DNA from: Anabaena sp. UHCC 0204
GTDB taxonomy: Bacteria > Cyanobacteriota > Cyanobacteriia > Cyanobacteriales > Nostocaceae
Direction of reading: 5' to 3'
DNA length: 64,000 bases
Assembly (NCBI RefSeq): GCF_009711975.1
Contig: NZ_VIKW01000008.1
Coordinates: 100,318-164,317, forward strand
Below are positions 1-8,530 of this stretch, in pieces; position 1 is the first letter of the stretch; every line of letters starts with the position of its first letter. The notes beneath the pieces were generated by a model that saw only the letters and a list, made by a program, of their open reading frames with translations, did not search any database and was not told the origin of the DNA. The position numbers were made by a program, and so were the translations under genes.

Positions 1-1194
1 GAGTCGTTTTTAGCGAATAATCATCAACAAAAATATCAATATGCTGAAAATTCTAATTTTGATAACATTGAAATAGCTGAATCTCTGACACATTTGGGTA
101 AAGTAAGTAATGGATATATTGCTTATATTTATGCAGATGGTAATAACATGGGTGGTGCAATTCAAAAAATACGCACTCCTCAAGAATATCAAGACTTTAG
201 CCAAGACGTAGATAATGCAACCAGATATGCAGTTTTTATCGCATTAGCTGAGAATTTAAAACCTCGTAAATTACAAGGAATTGACGAATCTCAATCAAGA
301 TTAAAAAATGGTGATTTCATTCATCCTTTTGAAATTCTCACTATTGGCGGTGATGATATTTTATTAATCGTACCTGCTGATAAAGCTTTACAAATTGCAA
401 AAATTATTGGTGAGCAATTTGAAAAAATACTTTTAGGTGAAGTTGAAATATCGAATTTACACATAAAAGGCGACTACAAAATAGAAGAGAAACTAACCAA
501 TCCTAACAAATTTCATCGTTTTCATGAAACTATATCAGAACATAATCAATGTAAATTAAGTATGTCAAGTGGTGTATTGATTACAGCTTATAACACACCA
601 ATTTATTATGCAGAAAATTTAGTAACACAGCTATTAAAATCTGCAAAAAAATATGCTAAGACTTTAAATTATACGGATGAAAAAACAAACAAAAAAATCA
701 CTTATTATGGTGGTACAGTTGATTTCTTTACCATGAAATCAGTAACTATGATTTCTGCAAGCATAGAAGAATTTCGCAATAAAGCTTTAACTTTTGATAA
801 ACTTAAATTGTATGCTGCACCTTATACATTACCTGAGTTGGAGAAATTTTTTAAATCTATTCAAGCATTGCAAAAAGCCGAATTTCCCAAATCCCAACTA
901 TATCAAATTCGTAGTTTTTTAGAAAAAGGTAGAAGAACTGCAAGTTTAAATTATTATTATTTTCGTTATCGCTTGAATAAAGGACATAGACTGAAAGAAA
1001 ACTTTGAACATATATGGTGTCCAGCAAAAACTAACAAAGGTAACATTGCACCTTGGATGTGCGATATCAAAGAAAATTCCAAGGAAGAAACTAAATATGA
1101 AACTATCTGGAGAGAAATGGTAGATTTATTTGGTTTAATAGAATTTGCAGATACTAAATATTCAGAGAAAGTAGAACAGGAAACTACACCATGA
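1..1194 (+). CDS. cas10: Cas10 large subunit of a type III CRISPR complex, C-terminal part (5' end outside window)
   Basis: The reading frame is open from the first base, so the N-terminus, where an HD nuclease would lie, is cut off by the window edge. About 397 residues are visible. They contain the palm-domain motif YADGNNMG and, about 75 residues later, IGGDDILLIVP, with the GGDD at bases 346-357. In this family GGDD is the active site that makes cyclic oligoadenylate when the complex binds target RNA. The motif is intact, so signalling is expected, and a CARF effector sits 2.6 kb downstream. The stop overlaps the next ATG by 4 bp, which implies translational coupling. Subtype assignment to III-D rests on the neighbours (csx10, csx19-like), not on this fragment. 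Confidence 0.9.
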   Translation, partial: ESFLANNHQQKYQYAENSNFDNIEIAESLTHLGKVSNGYIAYIYADGNNMGGAIQKIRTPQEYQDFSQDVDNATRYAVFIALAENLKPRKLQGIDESQSRLKNGDFIHPFEILTIGGDDILLIVPADKALQIAKIIGEQFEKILLGEVEISNLHIKGDYKIEEKLTNPNKFHRFHETISEHNQCKLSMSSGVLITAYNTPIYYAENLVTQLLKSAKKYAKTLNYTDEKTNKKITYYGGTVDFFTMKSVTMISASIEEFRNKALTFDKLKLYAAPYTLPELEKFFKSIQALQKAEFPKSQLYQIRSFLEKGRRTASLNYYYFRYRLNKGHRLKENFEHIWCPAKTNKGNIAPWMCDIKENSKEETKYETIWREMVDLFGLIEFADTKYSEKVEQETTP

Positions 1195-1946
1195 TACAAC
1201 TTCAATCATTAATAGAAAATAAGAATAGGCAAGTTAAACCTTACACAATTACCGCCATAATTGATTCAGCTTTATGTGTAGGTGCGGGAGGTTCATCAGG
1301 TTCTTTAGCAGATAAACCAATCGTCCGCAACCCAGAAGGTAATTTATTAATTCCTGGTTCACAAATTAAGGGAAGAGTGCGTCATGAATGCGAAAAAATA
1401 CTAAGAGGTTTAAACTGGGCAATTTCTGAATCTCCCAATGCGGCAAGAATGTTAATTAGGAGAGATAACGCACCAGATAAATTTAAACGTTCGCAATATG
1501 AAATACCAGGATATGAGAACACATATCACTGTTTAATTAGTCAGATTTTTGGTGATCCGGTTTTACCTTCGCGGGTAATTTTTGATGATTTGATTTATAC
1601 AGAAGATCCAGAAAATTTACCAGAAATTATCCGTCCTGGTGTAACTATAAACCGTCGTCGTCGGACTGGGGAAGAAAATAAACTTTATTTTTTAGAAACA
1701 TCACCAGCAAATGCAAAACTTAAATTTCAAGGCAAGATACATATTCAACCAAGTTTAACACCAGAAAGACCAGATTATGCAAAAGTCTTAATTTTGATAG
1801 GTTTAAAACAAATTTATGCTTTAGGTGGTAGTAAATCTGCTGGTTTAGGTTGGTTGCATTGGCAATTAGATGAATTAGAAAATGAAGTCAGAAATATAAA
1901 TTTAACAGAGATTTGGGAATTTTTAGGAAAAGGTGAGATACAATGA
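1191..1946 (+). CDS. Cas7-family RAMP protein (Csm3-like), first of four
   Basis: 251 residues. The RAMP signature IPGSQIKGRVRHE is near residues 55-67 and a glycine-rich loop (LGGSKSAGLGW) near the C-terminus. An Asp in LADKPIVRN (about residue 41) sits where Csm3 carries its target-RNA-cleaving Asp. Family knowledge: these subunits form the backbone that holds the crRNA and cut bound target RNA at 6-nt intervals. It overlaps cas10 by 4 bp and csx10 by 4 bp, so it lies in the same operon. It is shorter than the other RAMPs here and lacks their long insertions. Confidence 0.85.
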   Translation: MIQLQSLIENKNRQVKPYTITAIIDSALCVGAGGSSGSLADKPIVRNPEGNLLIPGSQIKGRVRHECEKILRGLNWAISESPNAARMLIRRDNAPDKFKRSQYEIPGYENTYHCLISQIFGDPVLPSRVIFDDLIYTEDPENLPEIIRPGVTINRRRRTGEENKLYFLETSPANAKLKFQGKIHIQPSLTPERPDYAKVLILIGLKQIYALGGSKSAGLGWLHWQLDELENEVRNINLTEIWEFLGKGEIQ

Positions 1947-3208
1947 AGAAGATAGAATTACAAATTAAAGCTTTATCTCCTTTAGCAATTTCTCGACAAA
2001 AACCTGGTGGTTCTATTAGTGAATGTGAAGATTATATTCCTGGTAGTGTCATTCGTGGGGCAATTGCCGGTGAAATCTTAAAACAATCTGGTCAACAGTT
2101 TAGTGATTTAAGTGAAAATGGTGGTGATTTTCAGGCTTTGTTTTTAGGTGATGAACCTGCTATTTTTAAAAATGCTTATCCTAATATTCGCAAAATTGAA
2201 AAAGATGATTTTAAACAAGAAGAAGAAGTAAAAATATTACCAACTACTGCTTTAAGTTCAAAGACAAACCCAGGTTTCAAAACAGGTAAGAACTGTAATG
2301 GTTATAACTGTAATGGTGTTTTTGACACTCTTTTTGACCGTTTGTGTGCAGATTGCTATGGTTACGCATACGAACCAAATTGTCCTGTTGATGGTGGAAG
2401 AGTAGATTCATCAGGAATCACTTTTTATAGTGTGTTTAACGATAAATACTATAAGCTTTCATCACAAAAACGTTTATTAACTAAGGTAGGAATAAATAGA
2501 AGACGTGCAACGTCAGAAGAAGAAATTTTGTATAGCATTGAAGTTTTGAATGAGTCAGAATCAAAAGGGAAAAAGCCTAAACCTGTCAGTTATATATCCT
2601 CTATTATTGTTCCAGATAACTTATCAGATACACTCTGGCAATTTATTGATAAAAATTCATTGAATTTTCGTTTAGGAGGTTCAACTTCACGCGGTTTAGG
2701 TAAAATAGAAATTCATGCTAATTTAGCAAAAATCACCAATAATATTCAATCGAAAATAGAATTATTTAATGCTAAGTTATGGGAACGCTGGAAAAAATGG
2801 TCAGTCTTTGGTAATTCAATTGAATACTTACCCAAACAAACATATTTCACATTAAATTTGCAAGCAGATGCAATTTTAACTGAAAAATGGCAACGGACAA
2901 CGGTAATTTCTCCAGCAATGTTACAACACTTTGTAGGGGTGGATGATTCATCTTTAGAAATTCATGCTGCTTACAGTAGTTATGACTATCGTTCTGGTTG
3001 GAATGCTGCTTGGGGATTAATGAAAGATGTAGAATTAGTAACTAATAAAGGTGCTGTTTACTTATTTAGTACAGCACACCCGGAAAAATGGTATACAGCT
3101 TTAGCCAATTTAGAGTTAACAGGAGTTGGGGACAAAACTTATGAAGGTTTTGGACAAGTGGAAGTTTGCAATGAATTTCATTTAGTAATGAGAAAGGATG
3201 CAGTTTAA
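1943..3208 (+). CDS. csx10: Csx10-type RAMP (Cas5-like) of a III-D complex
   Basis: 421 residues. The opening is typical of this group: IELQIKALSPLAISRQKPGG, then IPGSVIRGAIAGEIL (residues 32-46), a cluster of cysteines at residues 118, 123, 135, 138 and 147 that could bind zinc, and the glycine-rich loop RLGGSTSRGLGKIE. Csx10 is the marker protein of subtype III-D and takes the Cas5 place at the 5' handle of the crRNA. It overlaps the preceding RAMP by 4 bp. Subfamily is recognised from motif order and length, so the symbol is likely but not proven. Confidence 0.8.
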   Translation: MKKIELQIKALSPLAISRQKPGGSISECEDYIPGSVIRGAIAGEILKQSGQQFSDLSENGGDFQALFLGDEPAIFKNAYPNIRKIEKDDFKQEEEVKILPTTALSSKTNPGFKTGKNCNGYNCNGVFDTLFDRLCADCYGYAYEPNCPVDGGRVDSSGITFYSVFNDKYYKLSSQKRLLTKVGINRRRATSEEEILYSIEVLNESESKGKKPKPVSYISSIIVPDNLSDTLWQFIDKNSLNFRLGGSTSRGLGKIEIHANLAKITNNIQSKIELFNAKLWERWKKWSVFGNSIEYLPKQTYFTLNLQADAILTEKWQRTTVISPAMLQHFVGVDDSSLEIHAAYSSYDYRSGWNAAWGLMKDVELVTNKGAVYLFSTAHPEKWYTALANLELTGVGDKTYEGFGQVEVCNEFHLVMRKDAV

Positions 3209-3209
3209 T

Positions 3210-3731
3210 ATGCTAGATAATTTAGATGGCTTTTTGCAGCAGCAATTAGAGTTTAGAATTCAAAAAGCAATAGCAGATAAAATGGATGATGTGATTGATA
3301 AAATAAATACAATAGCTGATAGATTTTCTATTGGTATTGAAGATAAGAAATCGCCTTTTAGAAACGTTGTAGCTAATGCAGTTAGTCCTAGTGCTTCCAT
3401 TGCAGTTATTAAAAATTTTATCAAATGTTACATTGGTAAAAGCGGAGCAAGTCCTATTTGGAGTAAGAAAATTGGCAAAGATATTTTTGCTATAGAACTG
3501 GTTAATGATCTTGATACATTGATAGAATATGCTCATGATATTGTTCGCTGTATTAGGAAATCTATCCCTAAAAATAACCCCTTAAATCAATATGTTGACG
3601 ATCCAAGCAATCAGACAGAACTTACAAAGCAAATTCATCTTAAACTCATACAACTATACTTAGGGTATCTTGCCAGAAAACATACAGCTTTAGTTGGAGA
3701 AGCAAAGTTAAATTCCCATTCTCGAAATTAA
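3210..3731 (+). CDS. Helical protein inside the type III operon, function unknown (candidate small subunit)
   Basis: 173 residues from the ATG at 3210; an ATG at 3198 in the same frame overlaps the csx10 stop but sits directly against the only GGA-rich stretch, so the later start is preferred. The protein looks mostly alpha-helical (amphipathic N-terminal helix GFLQQQLEFRIQKAIADKMD) with no cysteines in pairs and no nuclease motif that I recognise. Position directly after csx10 and size fit a Cas11/Csm2-like small subunit, but that is inference. The other candidate for that role is the protein at 9569-10186. Confidence 0.7.
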   Translation: MLDNLDGFLQQQLEFRIQKAIADKMDDVIDKINTIADRFSIGIEDKKSPFRNVVANAVSPSASIAVIKNFIKCYIGKSGASPIWSKKIGKDIFAIELVNDLDTLIEYAHDIVRCIRKSIPKNNPLNQYVDDPSNQTELTKQIHLKLIQLYLGYLARKHTALVGEAKLNSHSRN

Positions 3732-3759
3732 TTAACTTAAATAAAACGAAGGAGTCAAT

Positions 3760-4917
3760 ATGCATCGTCTTGTAATTTCTACTGTAGGGACAAGTTTACT
3801 AACTAATGCAGTTAATGAAGATAAAGATCCTAAAAAATGGATTTTCGATTTGACTAAAACAGCTAACTGGACTCAAGAAAAAATTGAAACCAGTTCAGAT
3901 TATTATCATGTATTTTCTAAAATAATTGTACCTTTACAAATGAGAATAGAGGAAAAGTTAGATGATAGTAATATCTTAGAAATAAGAGAAATGAGTGCGG
4001 AGTTAAATGGTATTTATGGTTTATATGATGAGAAAATAGAAGATGGTAGATATGACACTCATATACTAATTACAACAGATACGGCTCAAGGTAAAGCTAC
4101 ATCTCAAATACTAGGAGCGTTTTTAAAAAGCAAAGGTATTGAAGCTACATTCCCCTTAATTCAGCCGGAACTATCAATTTCTAGCACTGCTGTTTTTACA
4201 GAAACTATGGCCAAATTAATACCTAATATGCTAGAAACTCTCAAGAAATACAAAGATGACAAATATGAAATTTGTTTTAATTTGGTTGGTGGATTTAAAG
4301 CTTTACAGGGATACTTTAATACTATAGGTATGTTTTATGCAGATGAAATTATTTATGTATTTGAGGGTTCTCATGAAGTAGTAAAAATTCCCAAACTACC
4401 TATCACTATTGATATAGAAAAGGTAGAAGAATACAAAGTGCAATTAGCTATGATGGAGTTTGGTGCAATACCTTCATTTTGGGAAGAGGCTAAGAAAGTT
4501 CCACAAGAATGGCGTGTAATTGTTGAGGCAGAAATGATTCTCTCTACATGGGGTCAGCTAATTTGGGATAGATGTAAAGATAAGCTATTATCTCAGAATT
4601 TATTGACTTTCCCAAGAATTAATTATGCAGATAGCTTTACTGAGGACTATAAAAAAATCAAGAGCAACCAAGAAAAGATAAAATTACAGGAAACTATAGC
4701 TAAAGTATCTCAAAAACTCACTTTATCAAAAGGTAGCACAGAAATTCTTTTTGGTGGAGGATTAGATTTTAATAGATATAAAAACACTACTATAGATCAT
4801 TTTCGAGTTAATGATAGTCTCAGGGTAACTTGCCAAGCATCGGGAGATACTTTACAACTTCACTTCTACGGAACTCATGATCATGTTGAAAGAAGTGAAA
4901 AAATTAAAGGTAGATAA
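3760..4917 (+). CDS. CARF-domain effector with RelE-like C-terminal domain (Cami1-like)
   Basis: 385 residues. The N-terminal half is a CARF domain: LVISTVGTSLLTN at residues 4-16, ITTDTAQGKA at 104-113, and FNLVGGFKALQGYF at 173-186, which are the ligand-facing loops of Csm6/Csx1-type sensors. The C-terminal 100 residues carry no HEPN R-x4-6-H motif. They end in a pattern typical of RelE/ParE toxins: IDHFRVNDSLRVTC, then LQLHFYGTHDHVER. CARF-RelE proteins (Cami1) cut mRNA on the ribosome when cyclic oligoadenylate binds. A purine-rich ribosome site (GAAGGAG) lies 6 bases before the ATG. The CARF call is firm. The RelE call is from motif reading and should be checked by structure prediction. 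Confidence 0.8.
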   Translation: MHRLVISTVGTSLLTNAVNEDKDPKKWIFDLTKTANWTQEKIETSSDYYHVFSKIIVPLQMRIEEKLDDSNILEIREMSAELNGIYGLYDEKIEDGRYDTHILITTDTAQGKATSQILGAFLKSKGIEATFPLIQPELSISSTAVFTETMAKLIPNMLETLKKYKDDKYEICFNLVGGFKALQGYFNTIGMFYADEIIYVFEGSHEVVKIPKLPITIDIEKVEEYKVQLAMMEFGAIPSFWEEAKKVPQEWRVIVEAEMILSTWGQLIWDRCKDKLLSQNLLTFPRINYADSFTEDYKKIKSNQEKIKLQETIAKVSQKLTLSKGSTEILFGGGLDFNRYKNTTIDHFRVNDSLRVTCQASGDTLQLHFYGTHDHVERSEKIKGR

Positions 4918-4924
4918 TTAAACT

Positions 4925-4969
4925 ATGTTTGACACATTCAAAAACTACCACCAGCCCATAAAAATATGA
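4925..4969 (+). pseudogene. Duplicated 5' end of the downstream RAMP gene (14-codon remnant)
   Basis: ATG at 4925 opens MFDTFKN and runs 14 codons to a TGA at 4967-4969. The first 21 bases match the start of the RAMP gene at 5557 with one mismatch, and the match continues weakly to about 25 bases. The remnant's TGA overlaps the ATG of the Uma2 gene (ATGA at 4966). It looks like a scar from the event that placed the Uma2 gene here. Confidence 0.65.
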
Positions 4970-5532
4970 CCTCCACTCCCGTCTCAACCTTAATCTCCTT
5001 AACAGGCTTCCTGAAACTACCCGAAACAAAACCAGCTAGTGAATATATTGATGGTAACATCTACCAAAAACCCATGCCTAAAGGTAAACACAGCGCAGTA
5101 CAAACATTTTTAGCACCTGCTATTAATCAAGTCAGTACACCTAAAAAAATAGCTCGTGCATTTACAGAACTGCGTTGCACCTTTGGAGGTCGTTCTATTG
5201 TTCCAGATATCAGTATTTTTAAGTGGGAATTAATTCCTCTTGATGATAATGGTGAAATTCAGAATGAATTTACAAATCCTCCAAACTGGACAATTGAAAT
5301 TTTATCACCGGAACAAAGTTCAACCCGTGTAATTAACAATATTTTATTTTGCTTAAAACATGGTACAGAGTTAGGCTGGCTTATTGACCCTCAAGAACGC
5401 TTAATCATGACTTTTTTACCTAATCAACTACCAGAAATTAAGCAGAATCAAGATATTTTACCTGTGTTAAATGCTTTAGCAAACTGGGAAATATCTGTTG
5501 AGGATATATTTAGTTGTCTCCGGCTAAATTAA
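4966..5532 (+). CDS. Uma2-family (PD-(D/E)XK-like) protein inserted in the cas operon
   Basis: 188 residues. Uma2/DUF820 signatures: VPDISIF near residue 83, IEILSPEQSSTRVINNI near 110-126, and HGTELGWLIDP near 132-142. The family has a restriction-endonuclease-like fold and is strongly expanded in cyanobacteria; its cellular role is not established. It lies between the CARF effector and a core RAMP gene, and is flanked by a short direct repeat of the RAMP 5' end. This suggests later insertion rather than an original part of the complex. The usual lysine after the ELSP motif is not evident, so catalytic activity is uncertain. Confidence 0.8.
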   Translation: MTSTPVSTLISLTGFLKLPETKPASEYIDGNIYQKPMPKGKHSAVQTFLAPAINQVSTPKKIARAFTELRCTFGGRSIVPDISIFKWELIPLDDNGEIQNEFTNPPNWTIEILSPEQSSTRVINNILFCLKHGTELGWLIDPQERLIMTFLPNQLPEIKQNQDILPVLNALANWEISVEDIFSCLRLN

Positions 5533-5556
5533 TTAATAATTAAGTGGTAAATTTAT

Positions 5557-6480
5557 ATGTTCGACACATTCAAAAACCGCCTAGAAATCACAGGTAAACT
5601 CACAACAATTACCGCATTACGCATTAGTCAAGGACGATCCACCGAACCTATCGGAACAGATTTACCCGTCATCAAAGACGCATTAGGACAACCATTAATA
5701 CCAGGTTCTAGCTTTAAAGGTGCATTAAGATCAAGATTAGAAAGTTTCCTCAGAGGAATTGATTCTAGTTTTGCAGCTAACCCAGCAATAGAAGCAGAAT
5801 GGTCAATTACCAACGACCGCATGAATGGAAAAAATGGTATTAAGAAAGAGATTGAAAAAGAACTTGAACAATATCCAGAAAAAGAACGTGCTGCAATAAA
5901 AGATCACTTACTCACAGATAAAATTATCAATGAAACAGATTTAATATCTCAACTTTTCGGTTCTCCCTGGATAGCAAGTAAATTCCAAGTCCACGACTTA
6001 ACCGTAGTAACTGATACATGGTTTGGACAATATCAAGAAAGAGACGGAGTAGCAATTGATAGAGACACTGAAACAGCAGCCGACGGGAAACTTTATGATT
6101 TCCAAGTAGTACCAGCTAATACAGAATTTGAATTTCGCGCAGTAGTAGAAAACGCAGCAGAATGGGAACTAGGATTATTAATGATTGGGTTACACCAATT
6201 TGAAACAGAACAAATTCCCCTTGGTGGTGGACGTTCTCGCGGGTTAGGAGTTGTTAAACTAGATATCAAGGATATGCACTGGGTAGACGCAACTAACGAA
6301 GAAGACCCCACAAAAACTGACCCAAATAAATTACTAGAATATCTTAAAAAGCTGGTAAATAATGAGTCAGGATATACTGATGCAAAGCCTTTAAAAACAA
6401 AATGGACACAAGCTCTAATTAACCATTTAGAGCAGAAAATTAATAGTCATTCCACCAGGTCAATTCTTGCAGGAGAATAA
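5557..6480 (+). CDS. Cas7-family RAMP protein (Csm3-like), second of four
   Basis: 307 residues. Signature IPGSSFKGALRSRLE near residues 47-61, glycine-rich loop PLGGGRSRGLG near 225-235, and GVAIDRDTETAADGKLYDF, a classic Csm3 thumb motif. Asp35 in IGTDLPVIKD is at the place of the Csm3 slicing Asp. It has about 40 charged, helical residues inserted between the RAMP core and the thumb. Part of the operon: 24 bases after the Uma2 gene and 1 base before the next gene. Confidence 0.88.
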   Translation: MFDTFKNRLEITGKLTTITALRISQGRSTEPIGTDLPVIKDALGQPLIPGSSFKGALRSRLESFLRGIDSSFAANPAIEAEWSITNDRMNGKNGIKKEIEKELEQYPEKERAAIKDHLLTDKIINETDLISQLFGSPWIASKFQVHDLTVVTDTWFGQYQERDGVAIDRDTETAADGKLYDFQVVPANTEFEFRAVVENAAEWELGLLMIGLHQFETEQIPLGGGRSRGLGVVKLDIKDMHWVDATNEEDPTKTDPNKLLEYLKKLVNNESGYTDAKPLKTKWTQALINHLEQKINSHSTRSILAGE

Positions 6481-6481
6481 T

Positions 6482-7108
6482 ATGGCTTTCAGTAATTTCA
6501 AAACCATCGGTGAAGTCCTCAAAGCATTTCAAGTTACCTATACGGAAGCCAATTTCATCAGCGAACTTGCTTTTAATATCCCCGACTATTTCCGGGAAGA
6601 TTTAGAACTAATGATGCGGGATGCTGTTGTTGATAACTCAGAATTTGCTATTTGTGAAAATCTCATTTACCCAGTTATCAAAGAAATTTGGAAAACATAC
6701 CGCCAACACTTTGTTTTATGGAGTCATCAATCATTAAATTATGATGAAAAATTATCAGGATTTCCTGAATATATTTTAGCTAAACGTTCGCCATTAGGTA
6801 AATTTGTTTTTGATAAACCATACTTTATTTTAGTGGAAGCAAAACAAGACAACTTTGAAACAGGTTGGGCGCAGTGTTTAGCCGAAATGATCGCAGCGCA
6901 AAGATTAAATGGAGAATATCAAATAATTATTTTTGGTATTGTTTCTAATGGAATAACGTGGCAAATTGGTAAATTAGAAAATGAGGTTTTTACCAGAAAT
7001 AGCACTTATTACACAATTCAAGAACTAGATAAATTATTTGCTGCTGTTAATTTCGTATTTCAACAATCTGAATTACAGTTAAATAATTTAGTTTTAGCTG
7101 CTGCTTAA
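6482..7108 (+). CDS. PD-(D/E)XK nuclease-like protein embedded between RAMP genes
   Basis: 208 residues from ATG 6482. An AGGAG at 6471-6475 placed 6 bases upstream selects this ATG over the TTG at 6467. The core motif is FDKPYFILVEAKQDNFETGW (D ... E-x-K pattern), followed by QCLAEMIAAQRLN, which is how a common cyanobacterial restriction-like family reads. The function of that family is not known. It interrupts the series of RAMP genes but shares their strand and spacing, so it is co-transcribed. It could be a passenger or an accessory nuclease. Confidence 0.75.
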   Translation: MAFSNFKTIGEVLKAFQVTYTEANFISELAFNIPDYFREDLELMMRDAVVDNSEFAICENLIYPVIKEIWKTYRQHFVLWSHQSLNYDEKLSGFPEYILAKRSPLGKFVFDKPYFILVEAKQDNFETGWAQCLAEMIAAQRLNGEYQIIIFGIVSNGITWQIGKLENEVFTRNSTYYTIQELDKLFAAVNFVFQQSELQLNNLVLAAA

Positions 7109-7131
7109 ATTTACCTAATTAAACTAAGATT

Positions 7132-8085
7132 ATGCACAAAAAATTTGTAAATCACTGCACCATAGATTTAAGCATCATTCCTGATGGACCAATTCTCATC
7201 AAATCTGGAAAAGAAGGAGCAGATCCAACAAAACCAGATATGGAATTTGTCGAAACCTATCACGCTGGTGGAAGGACAATATACTTACCCGGAAGCAGTT
7301 TAAAAGGTGCAATTCGCGCTCATGCTGAACGGATTGTCAGAACAGTAGGAGAAGAAAAAGCTAATACTAAAAACTTACCTTGGGCTAATGATCCATTAAA
7401 TGATAAATATGAATATTTGAAAAATCAATCATCTAGCGATATTTACAAACTTTCTTCTTTTACAGATCAAATGTTTGGTAATACTTCTATTGCTAGTAGA
7501 ATCAGAATAGAAGATGCTTATCCTGATAATTCTAAACCAGTAAAAACCGAAGAAAGAAATGGTGTAGCTATAGATAGAGTATTTGGTTCTGTTGCTGTTG
7601 GACCATTTAATTATCAAGTTTGCACTGCGGGAGAATTTAAGACTAAATTACATTTAAAAAACTTCACCCTTGCACAGTTAGGTTTAATAGGTTTAGTGCT
7701 ACGCGACTTAAATGATGGTTGGTTTGGTTTAGGTTTTGCTAAATCTCGCGGTTTGGGAACTGTAGAAGTCAAGTTAAATCAAGCAGTTGTCCAATATCCT
7801 GGTTGTGAATTGAAAAATGGTAGTATTCACATTTTTGGTAGAAAAAAAGATCCTTGGGCTGTTAATTCTATATTAGGTGTAGGAGAATTCTTAGAACCTA
7901 AAGAAGCAGAAAAATACAATTTTCCTAATTCAGATAAACAATATTCTGAATCTGCTATTACTGAATCTATGGATTTAAACTTTGGTGTTAAATTAACTTG
8001 GATAAATGATGATAAAAACAGTGTAATTGATTTATTTAATCAAACTGTTAAGTCTTGGAGTCAATTATTAGGAGTTGCTAAATGA
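7132..8085 (+). CDS. Cas7-family RAMP protein (Csm3-like), third of four
   Basis: 317 residues. RAMP signature LPGSSLKGAIRAHAERIV near residues 52-69, NGVAIDRVFGSVAVG as the thumb motif, and GFAKSRGLGTVEVK as the glycine-rich loop. Asp36 (TKPDMEFVE) is the candidate slicing residue. The C-terminal 90 residues after the loop are unusual for a plain Csm3 and look like an added domain. The stop overlaps the next gene by 4 bp. Confidence 0.86.
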   Translation: MHKKFVNHCTIDLSIIPDGPILIKSGKEGADPTKPDMEFVETYHAGGRTIYLPGSSLKGAIRAHAERIVRTVGEEKANTKNLPWANDPLNDKYEYLKNQSSSDIYKLSSFTDQMFGNTSIASRIRIEDAYPDNSKPVKTEERNGVAIDRVFGSVAVGPFNYQVCTAGEFKTKLHLKNFTLAQLGLIGLVLRDLNDGWFGLGFAKSRGLGTVEVKLNQAVVQYPGCELKNGSIHIFGRKKDPWAVNSILGVGEFLEPKEAEKYNFPNSDKQYSESAITESMDLNFGVKLTWINDDKNSVIDLFNQTVKSWSQLLGVAK

Positions 8086-8528
8086 AGCCTTTCGTTGGTT
8101 ATCAAGAAAAGCCTGTATCCGTGTCTGATTTATTGAAAATAATCAATGAATTAAAAACAGAAAATACCTATTATTTTCTTCGTTGGACTCATAGAATAAG
8201 TGGAATTATCAAGGAAAAACTTACAGATGATCAATTTCCTATGTTAGAAGGGCAAATATTTAATCATGAATTTGAATTAAGATGGAAGCATAAAAGACAA
8301 AATACGTATGAAGTCTTGTTTTTAAGTATTAATGATCAAAATTCAGAATTTCAACCATTAGGTGAAAATTGGCAAATAGAAGAACGTAAGGCACATTTTT
8401 ATCAAAAAACAGAAACTCGCTTTCCTAAAGGTTTTGATTATCCTAAAGATTTAAATATTAAACAACGCTATTTTCAGGATAAAACAACCGCAACTGTACA
8501 TTTTGTAGCACTCACAGTTGAGAAATAA
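8082..8528 (+). CDS. csx19: Csx19-like accessory subunit of the III-D complex
   Basis: 148 residues, beta-rich, with YYFLRWTHRISGIIKEKL near residues 30-47 and FELRWKHKRQNTYEVLFLS near 64-82. The layout (short protein, a central ELRW-type strand) and the place between two RAMP genes match Csx19 of subtype III-D. Overlaps the upstream RAMP by 4 bp and is followed by the next RAMP after 2 bases. Identity is by context and partial motif memory; a profile search would settle it. Confidence 0.55.
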   Translation: MKPFVGYQEKPVSVSDLLKIINELKTENTYYFLRWTHRISGIIKEKLTDDQFPMLEGQIFNHEFELRWKHKRQNTYEVLFLSINDQNSEFQPLGENWQIEERKAHFYQKTETRFPKGFDYPKDLNIKQRYFQDKTTATVHFVALTVEK

Positions 8529-8530
8529 AT

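Noticed and set aside
3246..3536. 96-codon minus-strand frame opposite the helical cas-operon protein
   Set aside because: Composition (Asn, Ile, Cys, Phe) is that of an antisense shadow of an A/T-rich gene.
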